Of a DNA stretch of 27,644 nucleotides, positions 12,851-21,265 are shown piece after piece. Both the position numbers and the translations under genes were made by a program. The stretch is from positions 1-27,644 of the forward strand of contig JBOGED010000436.1 in assembly GCA_050743625.1 (NCBI GenBank), given 5' to 3'. The notes beneath the pieces are model-generated. The model did no database searches. It saw only the letters and a program-made list of their open reading frames with translations, and was not told where the DNA came from. Position 1 is the first letter of the stretch, and the number at the start of each line of letters is the position of its first letter. The DNA is from JBOGED01 sp050743625. Its GTDB lineage: Bacteria; Actinomycetota; Nitriliruptoria; Euzebyales; Egibacteraceae.

Positions 12851-14250
12851 GGCTGATCGAACGTGCTCCGGCGACGCCGCGCAGGCCAGGGACCCACCCG
12901 TGGGACTGGCCTGCGCGCCGGCCACCGGCGGCCCGTCTGGCCGGGATTCTGGTCGGAACGGGTTGGCGGTGGTGTATCGAGATCGGTGCCGTCCTGGTGA
13001 TGGTGACGATGTGGAGCTGCCTCGCTGCCGTCACTAGCCGCCCGGTCGCGACCATCCTCGTCGTCATCCTGCTCGCGGCCACGCTCGTCTCGAAGCAAGC
13101 GCGTGCGCGGCTGGGGTGGGTCGAGCGGCGGGCCAGGCTGTGCCGCCGGTGGAGACAGGCGTGCCGGCATGCCGGTCTGGAGACCTTCAACGAGCGGACT
13201 CCCCGGATTATCCGCATCGCCCGTGCACCAGTCGGGGAAGTGTTAGCCGTGCGTCTCCCCGCGGGGCAGTGCGTCACCGAGTTGGACGCCCGCGCCGAGG
13301 TGCTGGCCGCGGCGCTGCAGGTGCGCGAGGTGCAAGTCGTCCGGAACCCTGACAACGCCCGGTACGCCGAAGTGTCCCTGGTCCGTCGTGATGCGCTGGC
13401 CGGCACGGTGCGCCTGGCCTGGCCCCACCTGAACGCCGAGTCGCTGTCGCTGTGGGAGCCGATCCCCGTCGGCGTGGACGAGCACGCCCGCACCATCGTG
13501 ATCAGCCTGGTGGAGCGCAACCTGCTGCTCGGCGGGGAGCCCGGGGCCGGTAAATCGGTCGCCCAATCGCTGCTGATCGCCACCGCCGCCCTGGATCCCG
13601 ATGTGGATCTGTGGCTACTGGACGGCAAACGCGTCGAGCTGGCCGTCTGGCGTGACTGCGCCCGCGCGTTCGTCGGCCCCGACATCAACGAGGCCATCGA
13701 CGTGCTCCGCCAGCTGCAAACCGAGATGGAACAACGCTACGAGTTGCTCCTCGACCAGCGCCGACGAAAGGTCGAGCACGGCGACGGGATGCGCCTGCAC
13801 CTGGTCGGCTGTGACGAGCTGGCGTTCTACACCTCCGGCGGAGAGCGCAAAGCCCGCGAAGAGTTCAACAACCTTTCCACCGACCTGATCCGGCGAGGCC
13901 GAGCGGCGGGGATCATCTGGATCGGCGCGACCCAGAAACCCTCCAGCGACGTCGTCCCCACCTCGCTGCGAGACCTCGTCGGCTACAGATGGGCGTTGCG
14001 TTGCTCCACTCGCGGCGCCTCCGACACCATCCTCGGCGCCGGTATGGCCACCGCAGGATTCACCGCCTCGGACATCGCCGGGGATCAACGCGGCGTCGGC
14101 CTACTCATCGCCGAAGGCGAGCTGCCCATCCGGCTGCGCTCCTACTACCTGTCCGACGCCGACCTCGACACCCTCGCCGGCCGCGCCCGAGCGCTCCGCG
14201 GGGATGGGGCTGCGGTCATCGATCTCGAAGCCAAGCGGAAGGGAGCCTGA
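12847..14250 (+). CDS. FtsK/SpoIIIE-type conjugative DNA translocase (TraSA-like)
   Basis: The 467-aa protein has two N-terminal membrane segments (residues of about 43-62 and 66-82). The motor domain follows, with Walker A GGEPGAGKSV (GEPGAGKS at 230-237, K236) and Walker B LVGCDELAFY (D323, E324). ATQKPSSDVVPTSLRD and an arginine-rich stretch follow, as in SpoIIIE/FtsK. AICEs need only this one protein to move double-stranded DNA between mycelial cells, unlike type IV secretion systems. Length and layout match pSAM2 TraSA and related transfer proteins. It overlaps the previous gene by four bases and is followed two bases later by the 68-aa gene. Confidence 0.94.
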   Translation: MRLIERAPATPRRPGTHPWDWPARRPPAARLAGILVGTGWRWCIEIGAVLVMVTMWSCLAAVTSRPVATILVVILLAATLVSKQARARLGWVERRARLCRRWRQACRHAGLETFNERTPRIIRIARAPVGEVLAVRLPAGQCVTELDARAEVLAAALQVREVQVVRNPDNARYAEVSLVRRDALAGTVRLAWPHLNAESLSLWEPIPVGVDEHARTIVISLVERNLLLGGEPGAGKSVAQSLLIATAALDPDVDLWLLDGKRVELAVWRDCARAFVGPDINEAIDVLRQLQTEMEQRYELLLDQRRRKVEHGDGMRLHLVGCDELAFYTSGGERKAREEFNNLSTDLIRRGRAAGIIWIGATQKPSSDVVPTSLRDLVGYRWALRCSTRGASDTILGAGMATAGFTASDIAGDQRGVGLLIAEGELPIRLRSYYLSDADLDTLAGRARALRGDGAAVIDLEAKRKGA

Positions 14251-14252
14251 CC

Positions 14253-14459
14253 ATGCAACCGCTGCGCTGGGAACTCCGCGCGCTGTCCGATCCGCGCTAC
14301 CTCGACACGGCCATCGCGCGGCTGGGCTGGACTCTGGAAGCCCTCCGCGATGCCGAGGTTGAGACCGCGCGGGCGTTGGTCGCCGGGCTACAGGGCGAGT
14401 GGGAGCACCTGCGCGAGCGCTACGCCTGGCGGGTCCGATGCAAGGGGGCGGGGTCATGA
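14253..14459 (+). CDS. Small helical protein between the translocase and Rep
   Basis: ATG 14253 begins two bases after the translocase stop; 68 aa starting MQPLRWELRALSDPRYLDTA. It looks helical and charged (RDAEVETARALVAGLQGEWE), with no membrane segment or known motif. Its stop overlaps the Rep start as ATGA, so it is translated as part of the operon. AICEs often carry such a short gene at this point. Family and function are not recognised. Confidence 0.72.
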   Translation: MQPLRWELRALSDPRYLDTAIARLGWTLEALRDAEVETARALVAGLQGEWEHLRERYAWRVRCKGAGS

Positions 14460-16015
14460 CCAGCGTGATCGACATGGGCTCGGCGCTGGCGCAGATCCTG
14501 GCGCGTGGGGAAGACGCGGCGGCAATCCAAGACCAGGCACGCCAGGTCGGCGGCTGTGAGCAGCCGATCCGCCTCCGCGGCCGCATCGACACCCTCGACC
14601 GGCAAACCGGGGAGCTGAGCCTGCTGTGGTCCAGTGAGGCCATGCCCGATGGCGTTGTGCACACCCGGTGCAACAACCGGCGGGCATCGCGATGCGAACC
14701 CTGCTCACGGCTCTACCAGGGCGACGCCTGGCAGCTGATCGTCGCTGGACTGACCGGTGGAAAAGGCGTACCCGACACCATCAGGGAGCATCCGAAGCTG
14801 TTCGTAACGCTGACCGCGCCCAGCTTCGGCCCCGTCCACACCAGAGCCACGGACAGCAACGGAAAGGTGGCCCCGTGCCGGGCCCGCCGCAACGAAGCCG
14901 GCGAGATATGCGAGCACGGGCGGCCCGTGACCTGCACCAGCCGGCACGGGGAGGACGATCCCGAACTCGGACGTCCGCTGTGCGTCGACTGCTGGGACTA
15001 CGCCGGCGCGGTCCTATGGAATGCCCACGCTTCCGAGCTGTGGCGGCGCACCCGCATCCGCGTCTACCGGGAGCTGGCCGCCCTGGTCGGTATCTCCGAA
15101 CGGGCGCTCAAGCGGCAGGTGTCGGTGCAGTACGTCAAGGTCGCCGAGTACCAGAAACGTGGGCTCGTGCACTTTCACCTGCTCATCCGGCTCGACGCCT
15201 CCCGGTCTCAGCGCGAGGAACCGTGCGAGCCACCTCCAGAGCACTACACCGCCGAGCTGCTCGCCCAAGCGGTCCGCAACGCCGTCACGCACGTCGAGGT
15301 CCCCTACCCCGACCACCTCTTCCTGAGCGCGGGTCAAGGGCCGCAGGCTTTCCCGCAGGGAAAGTGGCGTCAGCCACCCTTGACGCGCGCCGACCCCACC
15401 ACACTGGGAACTGGGGATCCGGGTACCGGAGCCCTTACCCAGCAAGCTCGTCGTCTCCCCGATGTCAGCCTGACCGCCGAAGTGGCGTGCGCCCGCTGGG
15501 GCTGCCGGCTCGACGTGCGCGAGGTGCAGGCCGAAGAGCGTCACAAGATCGCCGGCTACCTCGCGAAGTACGCCACGAAGCACACCGAGTGCGTGGGTGG
15601 CCTGGACCGGCCCGTCAAGGTCCAAGACCTCGATGTACTCCCCGTGTCCGAGCACGTGCGGCGACTCGTGCTCGTGGCGTGGCGGCTGGCGCTGCGCGAC
15701 TCGACGCTGCGGACGGACCGGTGGGCGCACCAGTTCGGCTACGGCGGCCATTTCTTGACCAAGTCCCGGCACTACTCGACCACGTTCACCGCGCTCCGCA
15801 TCGCCCGCGCCCAATGGGCGGCATCCCAGCGCCCTCCGAGCCGCGAGGTCGAGGGGGAGGTGCTGGTGAAACGCTGGGAGGTCGCCGGGTTTGGATGGCG
15901 GATGTCCGGCGACGCGCTGCTCGCCCGGACGGTCCGAGAGCAAGCACGGGCACAACGCGAGGCTGCCCGTGAGGCGCGCGCCGAGCTGAACGAAGTCCTG
16001 GCACTCGCTGGATAA
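14456..16015 (+). CDS. repSA: RepSA-like rolling-circle replication initiator
   Basis: The 519-aa product starts MTSVIDMGSALAQILARGED; ATG 14456 overlaps the previous stop, and a longer frame from 14399 is not needed. Cysteine pairs (TRCNN-RASRCEPC, CEHGRPVTC, LCVDC) in the N-terminal third suggest zinc binding. KLFVTLTAPSFG is a Rep motif I-like strand. GLVHFHLLIRLD supplies the HUH metal ligands (H239, H241). AGYLAKYATKHTE carries the probable nicking tyrosine (Y372). This set is typical of pSAM2 RepSA and related AICE initiators, which nick the plus strand so the excised circle can replicate before or during transfer. Followed by xis and int, the usual order. Confidence 0.92.
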   Translation: MTSVIDMGSALAQILARGEDAAAIQDQARQVGGCEQPIRLRGRIDTLDRQTGELSLLWSSEAMPDGVVHTRCNNRRASRCEPCSRLYQGDAWQLIVAGLTGGKGVPDTIREHPKLFVTLTAPSFGPVHTRATDSNGKVAPCRARRNEAGEICEHGRPVTCTSRHGEDDPELGRPLCVDCWDYAGAVLWNAHASELWRRTRIRVYRELAALVGISERALKRQVSVQYVKVAEYQKRGLVHFHLLIRLDASRSQREEPCEPPPEHYTAELLAQAVRNAVTHVEVPYPDHLFLSAGQGPQAFPQGKWRQPPLTRADPTTLGTGDPGTGALTQQARRLPDVSLTAEVACARWGCRLDVREVQAEERHKIAGYLAKYATKHTECVGGLDRPVKVQDLDVLPVSEHVRRLVLVAWRLALRDSTLRTDRWAHQFGYGGHFLTKSRHYSTTFTALRIARAQWAASQRPPSREVEGEVLVKRWEVAGFGWRMSGDALLARTVREQARAQREAAREARAELNEVLALAG

Positions 16016-16035
16016 CAACAAAAGGGGGGACCAAC

Positions 16036-16233
16036 ATGGCAGCGACGGATGAGCTGTTGACGGTGAAGCAGCTCGCGACCTTTCTACAGGTGCCGGTGTC
16101 GACCGTGTACGCATGGCGACATAGCGGAGACGGTCCGCGGGGTATCCGCGTCAGTGGCCGGCATGTGCGCTATCGCCGCTCGGACGTGGAGGCGTTCCTC
16201 GAGGAGCGCGCCGATCGTGAGCGGGTGCCATAG
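16036..16233 (+). CDS. xis: Excisionase
   Basis: ATG 16036 follows a strong AAAGGGGGG ribosome site. The 65-aa product is a single MerR/HTH_17-type winged helix: LLTVKQLATFLQVPVSTVYA then WRHSGDGPRGIRVSGRHVRY and DVEAFLEERADRE. Proteins of this class bind beside the attachment sites, bend DNA and direct the tyrosine integrase toward excision. It sits two bases before the integrase start, as in pSAM2. All parts look intact. Confidence 0.93.
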   Translation: MAATDELLTVKQLATFLQVPVSTVYAWRHSGDGPRGIRVSGRHVRYRRSDVEAFLEERADRERVP

Positions 16234-16235
16234 CC

Positions 16236-17326
16236 GTGGCGTCGATCCGCAAGCAGCCGAACGCGCGGTGGAAGGTGACCTACTGGACACCGGACGGCCT
16301 GGCGCAGCGCTCGAAGACGTTCGATCGGAAGGTGGATGCCGAGCGGTTCGCCGCAAAGGTCGAGACCACCAAGGCCGATGGAGACTGGGTGGATCCCCGG
16401 CGTAGCCGGATCACGCTGGGGAGTGGGTCGAGCAGTGGTGGCCGATGCTCGTGCACCTGTCGGCGTCCACACGCGCGACCCGGCGGGCGATCCTCGATCG
16501 TCACGTCCTCCCGAGGTTCGGCCGTGTCCAGCTCGGCCGGATGACGCATACGTTGGTAGCGGCGTGGGTCGCGGACCTGCACGCGTCCGGCCTGGCGCCC
16601 GCCACGGTCGAGAAGTGCCACCAGGTACTCTCGCGTGTGCTGCAAGGGGCGGTCGACGCGGAGGTCCTGTCACGCAACGTCGCGGTCAAGGTCATCCGGC
16701 CCCGCGTCCACCAGCAGGAGATGCGATTCCTCAACTCCGCACAGATCGCGGACCTGGCGGCCGCGCACCCTGAGCGGTACCGGACGCTGGTATTCACGGC
16801 GGCATACGGCGGCTTCCGGTTCGGGGAGGTGGCCGGGCTGCGCCGCCGCCGGATCGATCCGAACGGGAGAGTCCGCGTCGAGGAGACCTGTGTCGAGGTC
16901 GCGGGCAACCTGCATTGGGGAGCGCCGAAGACCGACGCGGGTCGCCGGACGGTGGTGCTGCCGAGCTTCGTCACGGCGATGCTGTGTGAACATCAGACGC
17001 AGTGGTCACAGCCAGGACCGGACGGGCTCGTGTTCACGGGCTTGGACGGTGGTGCGCTGCGCCGCTCGAACTACCGGAACCGCATCTGGCTGCCAGCGCT
17101 GAAGCGGGCCGGTCTGGAGGGGGTGCGGTTCCACGATCTCCGGCACACGGCGGTTGCGCTATGGATCCGGGCTGGGGCGAACGTGCTGGAGGTGAAGCGC
17201 TGGGCCGGCCACACACGCTCGACGTTTACGCTCGACCGCTACGGGCACCTGTTCCCGGATGCGGATGAAGGGCTCGCGGCGCGTCTCAACTCGTTGTACG
17301 GAGAGGACGGCGGCTCACCGTCGTGA
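16236..17326 (+). pseudogene. int: Tyrosine-family integrase with a single -1 frameshift in a G run
   Basis: The N-terminal frame, MASIRKQPNARWKVTYWTPD to DPRRSRITLG, is the arm-binding domain of AICE integrases. At the GGGG run (16418-16421) one more G would give ITLGEWVEQWWPMLVHLSAS and continue into an otherwise perfect C-terminal frame to 17326. As written, the upstream frame ends at 16544. The rest holds all catalytic parts: arginine in GGFRFGE (16817-16819), HDLRH (His at 17132, Arg at 17141), WAGHTR, and the tyrosine in LDRYGHLF (17240-17242). The intact protein would be about 363 aa. It may be a sequencing or assembly slip, a true recent inactivation, or less likely a programmed shift. 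It lies next to the right attachment site. Confidence 0.88.
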
Positions 17327-17333
17327 GGCGCGC

Positions 17334-17351
17334 GTGTCCTCCGTGTGTCCT
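17334..17351 (+). promoter_or_regulatory. Paired GTGTCCT repeats, right end (candidate integrase/Xis arm sites)
   Basis: GTGTCCT at 17334-17340 and 17345-17351 repeats with 11-base phasing, the same heptamers, spacing and orientation as at 2050-2067 near the left end. It lies about 50 bases from the right core site. A degenerate version (GTGTTCCT) follows the old integrase scar near 783. Confidence 0.5.
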
Positions 17352-17402
17352 ACGACCGCGAAACGTCGCAATGCAAGGAAACGTTTCCGCTGGTCAAACG
17401 CG

Positions 17403-17447
17403 GTGGGCGATAGAGGATTTGAACCTCTGACCTCTTCCGTGTCAAGG
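17403..17447. repeat. Right attachment site of the AICE
   Basis: This 45-base segment is identical to 1897-1941 and covers the 3' half of the tRNA-Val gene. Because the tRNA stays complete here, recombination restores a functional tRNA on integration. With the left copy it defines an excisable circle of about 15,506 bases. Confidence 0.93.
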
Positions 17448-17475
17448 AAGCGCTCTCCCCCTGAGCTAATCGCCC
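17405..17475 (-). tRNA. tRNA-Val (anticodon GAC)
   Basis: Read on the minus strand the gene has a 7-bp acceptor stem (GGGCGAT/ATCGCCC), a D arm GCTC...GAGC, an anticodon arm CTTCC-TTGACAC-GGAAG with anticodon GAC, and a T arm AGAGG-TTCAAAT-CCTCT. CCA is not encoded. All stems pair. It decodes GUC valine codons. The AICE is integrated at its 3' end. It is the natural boundary between mobile DNA (left) and chromosome (right). Confidence 0.97.
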
Positions 17476-17563
17476 TCAAGGCGTGGCAGTGAGAGGATAG
17501 CGGACGATGCTTCGGATCGCCACGTGGCGGGTACCGGACGGGAACGAGGAGAAAGGTGTGCTG

Positions 17564-18547
17564 ATGCGGCAGAGGTATCTGGGTCGGACGGGGATGGTCG
17601 TGAGCGAGGTGTGTCTCGGGACGATGACGTTTGGGAACGGGGCGGACCCAGAGGGTGCGCGAGCGATCGTCGAGCGGTTTCGTGAGGCGGGTGGGACGTT
17701 CTTCGATACGGCCGACGTGTACACCGGCGGGCGTAGCGAGGAGATCCTTGGGGATATCCTGCGTAAAGACCGTGATCAGGTGGTGATTGCGACCAAAGCG
17801 TTCGCCAGGGTGGGGGAGGGCCCGAACGACGTGTCGTCGAGCCGGCGCCACTTGGTCAAGGCTGTGGATGCGAGCCTCCGGCGTTTGGGGACCGACTGGA
17901 TCGATCTGTACCAAGTCCACCGCTGGGACGCCACGACGCCGTTGGACGAGACGCTGGCGGCGTTGGACGACCTGATCCGGGCGGGCAAGGTGCTTTATGT
18001 CGGCGTGTCGAACTGGGTCGGCTGGCAGATCGAGCGTGCCGCCCGATTGCAGGAGGCGGCCGGATACGACCGGATGGTTTCGCTCCAACCACAGTATTCG
18101 CTGGTGGAGCGCAACATTGAGCTGGAGACGTTGCCGGCGGCGTGGGCGAATGGCCTGGGGGTCTTGGCATGGTCGCCGCTGGCGGCGGGATTCTTGAGCG
18201 GAAAGTACTCCCGGGGTGAGCCCGCGGATGGCAAGGGCCGGTTCGCTCAGTGGATCGAGCACCTCACCGACCAAGACTGGGAAGTCCTCCACTCGGTGTG
18301 CGACATCGCGAAGGCCTTCGATACCCAGCCGGCCACGGTCGCGGTCGCCTGGCTACTGTCCAAGCCCTCGGTGATCCCGATCGTCGGGGCGACGCGAGCC
18401 GAGCAGCTCGACGCGACGCTTGCCGCCACGGAGTTGACGCTCGATGCCGCGCTCATCGCATCGCTCGACGCGGTGAGCGCGCCGATCGACGGCTATCCCT
18501 GGGATGTCGACAACTGGCCGCTGTCCGGCAGGCCGGCGCGGGCCTAG
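17564..18547 (+). CDS. Aldo/keto reductase
   Basis: ATG 17564 after GAGGAGAAAGG gives a 327-aa protein starting MRQRYLGRTGMVVSEVCLGT. The classic tetrad of NADPH-dependent aldo/keto reductases is present: D48 and Y53 in FFDTADVY, K78 in IATKAF, H119 in YQVHRWD. SNWVGWQ, the LVERNIE region and the nucleotide-binding VIPIVGATRAEQL follow near the C-terminus. The pattern fits the YajO/Tas-like branch that reduces aldehydes and ketones. It is the first chromosomal gene beyond the tRNA. Its TAG and the stop of the convergent neighbour share the four bases CTAG (18544-18547). Substrate is unknown. Confidence 0.92.
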   Translation: MRQRYLGRTGMVVSEVCLGTMTFGNGADPEGARAIVERFREAGGTFFDTADVYTGGRSEEILGDILRKDRDQVVIATKAFARVGEGPNDVSSSRRHLVKAVDASLRRLGTDWIDLYQVHRWDATTPLDETLAALDDLIRAGKVLYVGVSNWVGWQIERAARLQEAAGYDRMVSLQPQYSLVERNIELETLPAAWANGLGVLAWSPLAAGFLSGKYSRGEPADGKGRFAQWIEHLTDQDWEVLHSVCDIAKAFDTQPATVAVAWLLSKPSVIPIVGATRAEQLDATLAATELTLDAALIASLDAVSAPIDGYPWDVDNWPLSGRPARA

Positions 18548-19113
18548 CCACAAGGACCGGTGCTCCCAGACGGCAACGACGAGGAGGTGGCCCGCCATTT
18601 CTTCGGCACCATGTTCCCCATCGGGTACTCCTCGCCTCGCAGGACCTGGATGCGCCACGGGTCAAGGCGGAGCGGGGTGAACAGCGCGGAGCGTGGTCCG
18701 TCTGGCCCGAACCCGGCCATTCCCTCGTCGCCGTAACCCAGTGGGGGTGGCGTCGTGAGGAAGAGGTCGTACACCGCGTCCTTCTCGTCCTGGTCAGCGA
18801 CCCATGTGGCGATGCAGTCGGCGTACACGACGTTCTGCGCAGGGCTCCAGTAGGAGCACGCGACGTACGGGCTGTGAGCGAGGTGCCGCACCTTCAGCGC
18901 CGTGGGAGCGGTGAGCACCCAACCGACCGGCCGCCCGTCACGCTCGGTGAAGATCGGATGCAGCATCCGTGAGCGGGGCCGGCTCCGCTCGTCGACGGTC
19001 GTCACGGTGCAGAGGACGATGGCGGCGGTGAAGCGGAGGAAGTCCTCGCGGATCTCCTCGAACGGCACGGGTTCGCCACCCGCATCGGCGAAGCGGGGAT
19101 CGTCCATGCTCAT
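18544..19113 (-). CDS. Pyridoxamine 5'-phosphate oxidase-fold protein (FMN/F420-binding type)
   Basis: ATG 19113, preceded on the minus strand by GAGGAG, gives 189 aa starting MSMDDPRFADAGG. The split-barrel fold is indicated by AAIVLCTVTTVDERSRPRSR, then MLHPIFTERDGRPVGWVLTA, then KVRHLAHSPYVACSYWSPAQ. This pattern of cofactor- and dimer-contact strands is typical of the PNPOx-like family, which in actinobacteria often uses FMN or F420 to reduce or sense small molecules. The C-terminus has PWRIQVLRG. Two hairpins lie between it and the upstream ychF gene, so it is probably a separate transcript. Substrate unknown. Confidence 0.82.
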   Translation of the reverse strand: MSMDDPRFADAGGEPVPFEEIREDFLRFTAAIVLCTVTTVDERSRPRSRMLHPIFTERDGRPVGWVLTAPTALKVRHLAHSPYVACSYWSPAQNVVYADCIATWVADQDEKDAVYDLFLTTPPPLGYGDEGMAGFGPDGPRSALFTPLRLDPWRIQVLRGEEYPMGNMVPKKWRATSSSLPSGSTGPCG

Positions 19114-19185
19114 ATCACAAGACTCCTCTGCGCGGTCGTCCTCGACGTGCGGCGCACCGGTCGGAGTGCGACACCTCAACCGCAA

Positions 19186-19273
19186 ACTTTCCTTCGGATG
19201 CGCGGGAAAGTGTCGCCCCAAGCTCGCCAGCCCGCGCCTCGCCTGTCGTTTTCCTTCGTATGCGGAGGAAAAC
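19186..19273 (-). repeat. Two related 26-nt stem-loops between ychF and the oxidase-fold gene
   Basis: First hairpin 19186-19211: ACTTTCC pairs with GGAAAGT. Second hairpin 19248-19273: GTTTTCCT pairs with AGGAAAAC. Both contain the same inner core (TTCG-ATGCG), both are 26 bases, and their starts are 62 bases apart. They lie after the ychF stop and before the downstream start. They could be terminators, or a repeated extragenic element. Confidence 0.55.
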
Positions 19274-19300
19274 TGCCGTTGACGCTCGCGCGAGGCCTCG

Positions 19301-20386
19301 TTAGACGTTGAACCGGTAGTGCACGACGTCGCCGTCTTTGATGACGTAATCGCGGCCCTCGACGCGCAGGCGCCCGGCATCTTTCACGGCTTGTTCAGAG
19401 CCAAGAGCCACCCAGTCGTCGAACTCGATGACCTCGACGCGGATGAAGCCGCGTTCGATGTCGCTGTGGATCTCGCGAGCGGCCGCGGGGGCAGGGGTGC
19501 CCGCTCGCACGGTCCACGCGCGGGTCTCTTTGGGTCCGGTGGTGAGGAAGGTGATGAGGCCCAGCAGCCGGAATGCGGCAGCGACCAGGCGGTCGAGGCC
19601 CGATTGCTCGAGGCCGAGGGCGGCGAGGAACTCGCCGCGCTCCTGGGGTGGCAGCTCGGTGATCTGAGCCTCGGTCTCGGCGGCGACGACGATGACCTCG
19701 TTGCCCTGCTTCTCCGCGAGCGCTCGCAAGGCGCGCGCGTGCTCGTTCCCGTCCGGGAGGTCGGATTCGCCGACGTTGGCCACGTATAGCACCGGCTTGG
19801 CCGTAAGGAGGCCAAAGTCGCGGAAGGCGTCCAGGTCACGCTCGAAGGTCCGGGCCGGGTTCCCACTGGCGAGATGCGCGTGCAGCGCGGCTGCCAGCTC
19901 GGCGTCCTGGCGGGCGTTCCGGTCGCCGGCCCGGGCGGTGCGCGCGGTGCGGTCGACCCGGCGGCCGACCTGCTCTAGGTCGGCGAGCAGCAGCTCGGTC
20001 TCGACGATCTCGACGTCGCGCACCGGCTCTAGGTGCGCGTAGACGTGGGCGATGTTCTCGTCCTCGAAGCACCGCACGACGTGGACGAGGGCATCCACCT
20101 CGCGGATCTGGGCGAGGAAGCGGTTGCCCAGGCCCTCGCCGACGCTGGCGCCCTCCGCGAGGCCGGCAATATCAACCAGCTCGACAGCCGCCGGTACGAC
20201 CCGTGCCGACCGTGAGAGCGCGGCGAGCGCGGTCAACCGAGGATCAGGGACGGGCACGGCCCCGACATTCGGCTCAATCGTCGCGAACGCATAGTTCGCT
20301 ACTGCGGCTCCGGCGCCGCTGACCGCGTTGAATAGGGTTGATTTGCCCACGTTGGGTAAGCCAACGATCCCGGCTGCGAGGCTCAT
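19301..20386 (-). CDS. ychF: Redox-regulated ATPase/GTPase YchF (Obg family)
   Basis: ATG 20386 yields MSLAAGIVGLPNVGKSTLFN, the usual start; an open extension to 20437 is ignored. Length is 361 aa, standard for the family. P loop GLPNVGKS, switch region NYAFATIEPNVG, G3 motif DIAGLAEGASVGEGLGNRFL and the YVANVGE segment are visible. The C-terminal TGS domain ends KDGDVVHYRFNV. YchF prefers ATP and associates with ribosomes, linking translation to stress responses. It is transcribed divergently from the hydrolase starting at 20424, with only 37 bases between the starts. Confidence 0.97.
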   Translation of the reverse strand: MSLAAGIVGLPNVGKSTLFNAVSGAGAAVANYAFATIEPNVGAVPVPDPRLTALAALSRSARVVPAAVELVDIAGLAEGASVGEGLGNRFLAQIREVDALVHVVRCFEDENIAHVYAHLEPVRDVEIVETELLLADLEQVGRRVDRTARTARAGDRNARQDAELAAALHAHLASGNPARTFERDLDAFRDFGLLTAKPVLYVANVGESDLPDGNEHARALRALAEKQGNEVIVVAAETEAQITELPPQERGEFLAALGLEQSGLDRLVAAAFRLLGLITFLTTGPKETRAWTVRAGTPAPAAAREIHSDIERGFIRVEVIEFDDWVALGSEQAVKDAGRLRVEGRDYVIKDGDVVHYRFNV

Positions 20387-20423
20387 GTCAGAAACACCAT
20401 GGGTGGAGCATAGGATCGGCAGT

Positions 20424-21263
20424 ATGTTCGTCGACACTGCCGGCCCAGACGATGCGCCTGATCTCGTCCTTCTCCATGGAGGGATCGGGACGGGGGGATC
20501 CCACTGGTCGAAGCTCGCGCGTTCCCTGGGGGAGCAGTATCGGGTTCACCTGCCTGACCTCCCCGGCCACGGGCGGACGCCGTTGCCGGACCGCGGATCA
20601 CACTCCCGGGACGTCTTGGTCGATGCGGTGAGATCCCATCTTGTCGCACTCGCTCGACCCTTGCACGCTGGCGGGTTCAGCTTGGGCGGTGACATCCTGC
20701 TCGCGCTCGCGCAGTCCCGGCCGGACCTGTTCTCGTCGCTCGTGCTCGTCGGGGTGAGCATCCGGGAGCACGAGGGTCTAAAGGCCTGGAGGGACAGGTT
20801 CGACCCCGATCGCCTCGAGCGCGAGTACCCCGTCTGGGCGCGCCACCTGTCGAAGCTGCACGCACCGCTCGGTGGGCCAGATGCGTGGCGGGAGGTTTGC
20901 CGGCGAGACGCTGGTGGGATTGCGCTGGACGTGGACCTCGAGGCGCTGTCGGGCCTGAAGTGCCCGGTGCTCCTTGTGCGGGGAGACCGTGACCCGGCCG
21001 TCGAGCCTGGTCAATACGCCGAGCTGCGGGAGGTATGGCCCCAGGCCGACGAGTTCGTCGTACCAGCCGGTGGGCACGAGGTCCAGCTGACGCGGTTCCG
21101 GTTAGTACAGCCGGCGCTCGTCGACTTTCTCTCCCGCGCGAGTCGCGCGATGCGTCACATCGCATCGGAGGGCCTGATGCGCGACAATGTTGCCCGACCA
21201 AGGGGACGCGATGTGGCCGTCTCCAGACGCGCGCCAGGGCGCTCCGCGGAGCGGGGCTGGTAA
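20424..21263 (+). CDS. Alpha/beta-fold hydrolase
   Basis: ATG 20424 gives 279 aa starting MFVDTAGPDDAPDLVLLHGG; AGGA precedes the start. HGG forms the oxyanion hole, and DLPGHGRT follows. The nucleophile elbow is GGFSLGGD (S86). The acid is probably D188 or D190 in RGDRDPAV, and H218 in PAGGHEV completes the triad. The domain is of the esterase/epoxide-hydrolase-like type with a helical cap of about residues 115-165. The last 30 residues are arginine-rich and probably disordered. The PAC2 gene starts three bases after the stop, so they form one transcript. Substrate unknown. Confidence 0.9.
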   Translation: MFVDTAGPDDAPDLVLLHGGIGTGGSHWSKLARSLGEQYRVHLPDLPGHGRTPLPDRGSHSRDVLVDAVRSHLVALARPLHAGGFSLGGDILLALAQSRPDLFSSLVLVGVSIREHEGLKAWRDRFDPDRLEREYPVWARHLSKLHAPLGGPDAWREVCRRDAGGIALDVDLEALSGLKCPVLLVRGDRDPAVEPGQYAELREVWPQADEFVVPAGGHEVQLTRFRLVQPALVDFLSRASRAMRHIASEGLMRDNVARPRGRDVAVSRRAPGRSAERGW

Positions 21264-21265
21264 CC

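Noticed and set aside
12847..14250. Chromosomal FtsK cell-division protein
   Set aside because: At 467 aa with two membrane segments it is far shorter than chromosomal FtsK, lacks the gamma domain, and is embedded in a Rep-Xis-Int element.
14668..15972. 434-codon plus-strand frame rich in Arg/Pro/Ala
   Set aside because: It is an out-of-frame shadow of the Rep gene, which has clear HUH and tyrosine motifs in the other frame.
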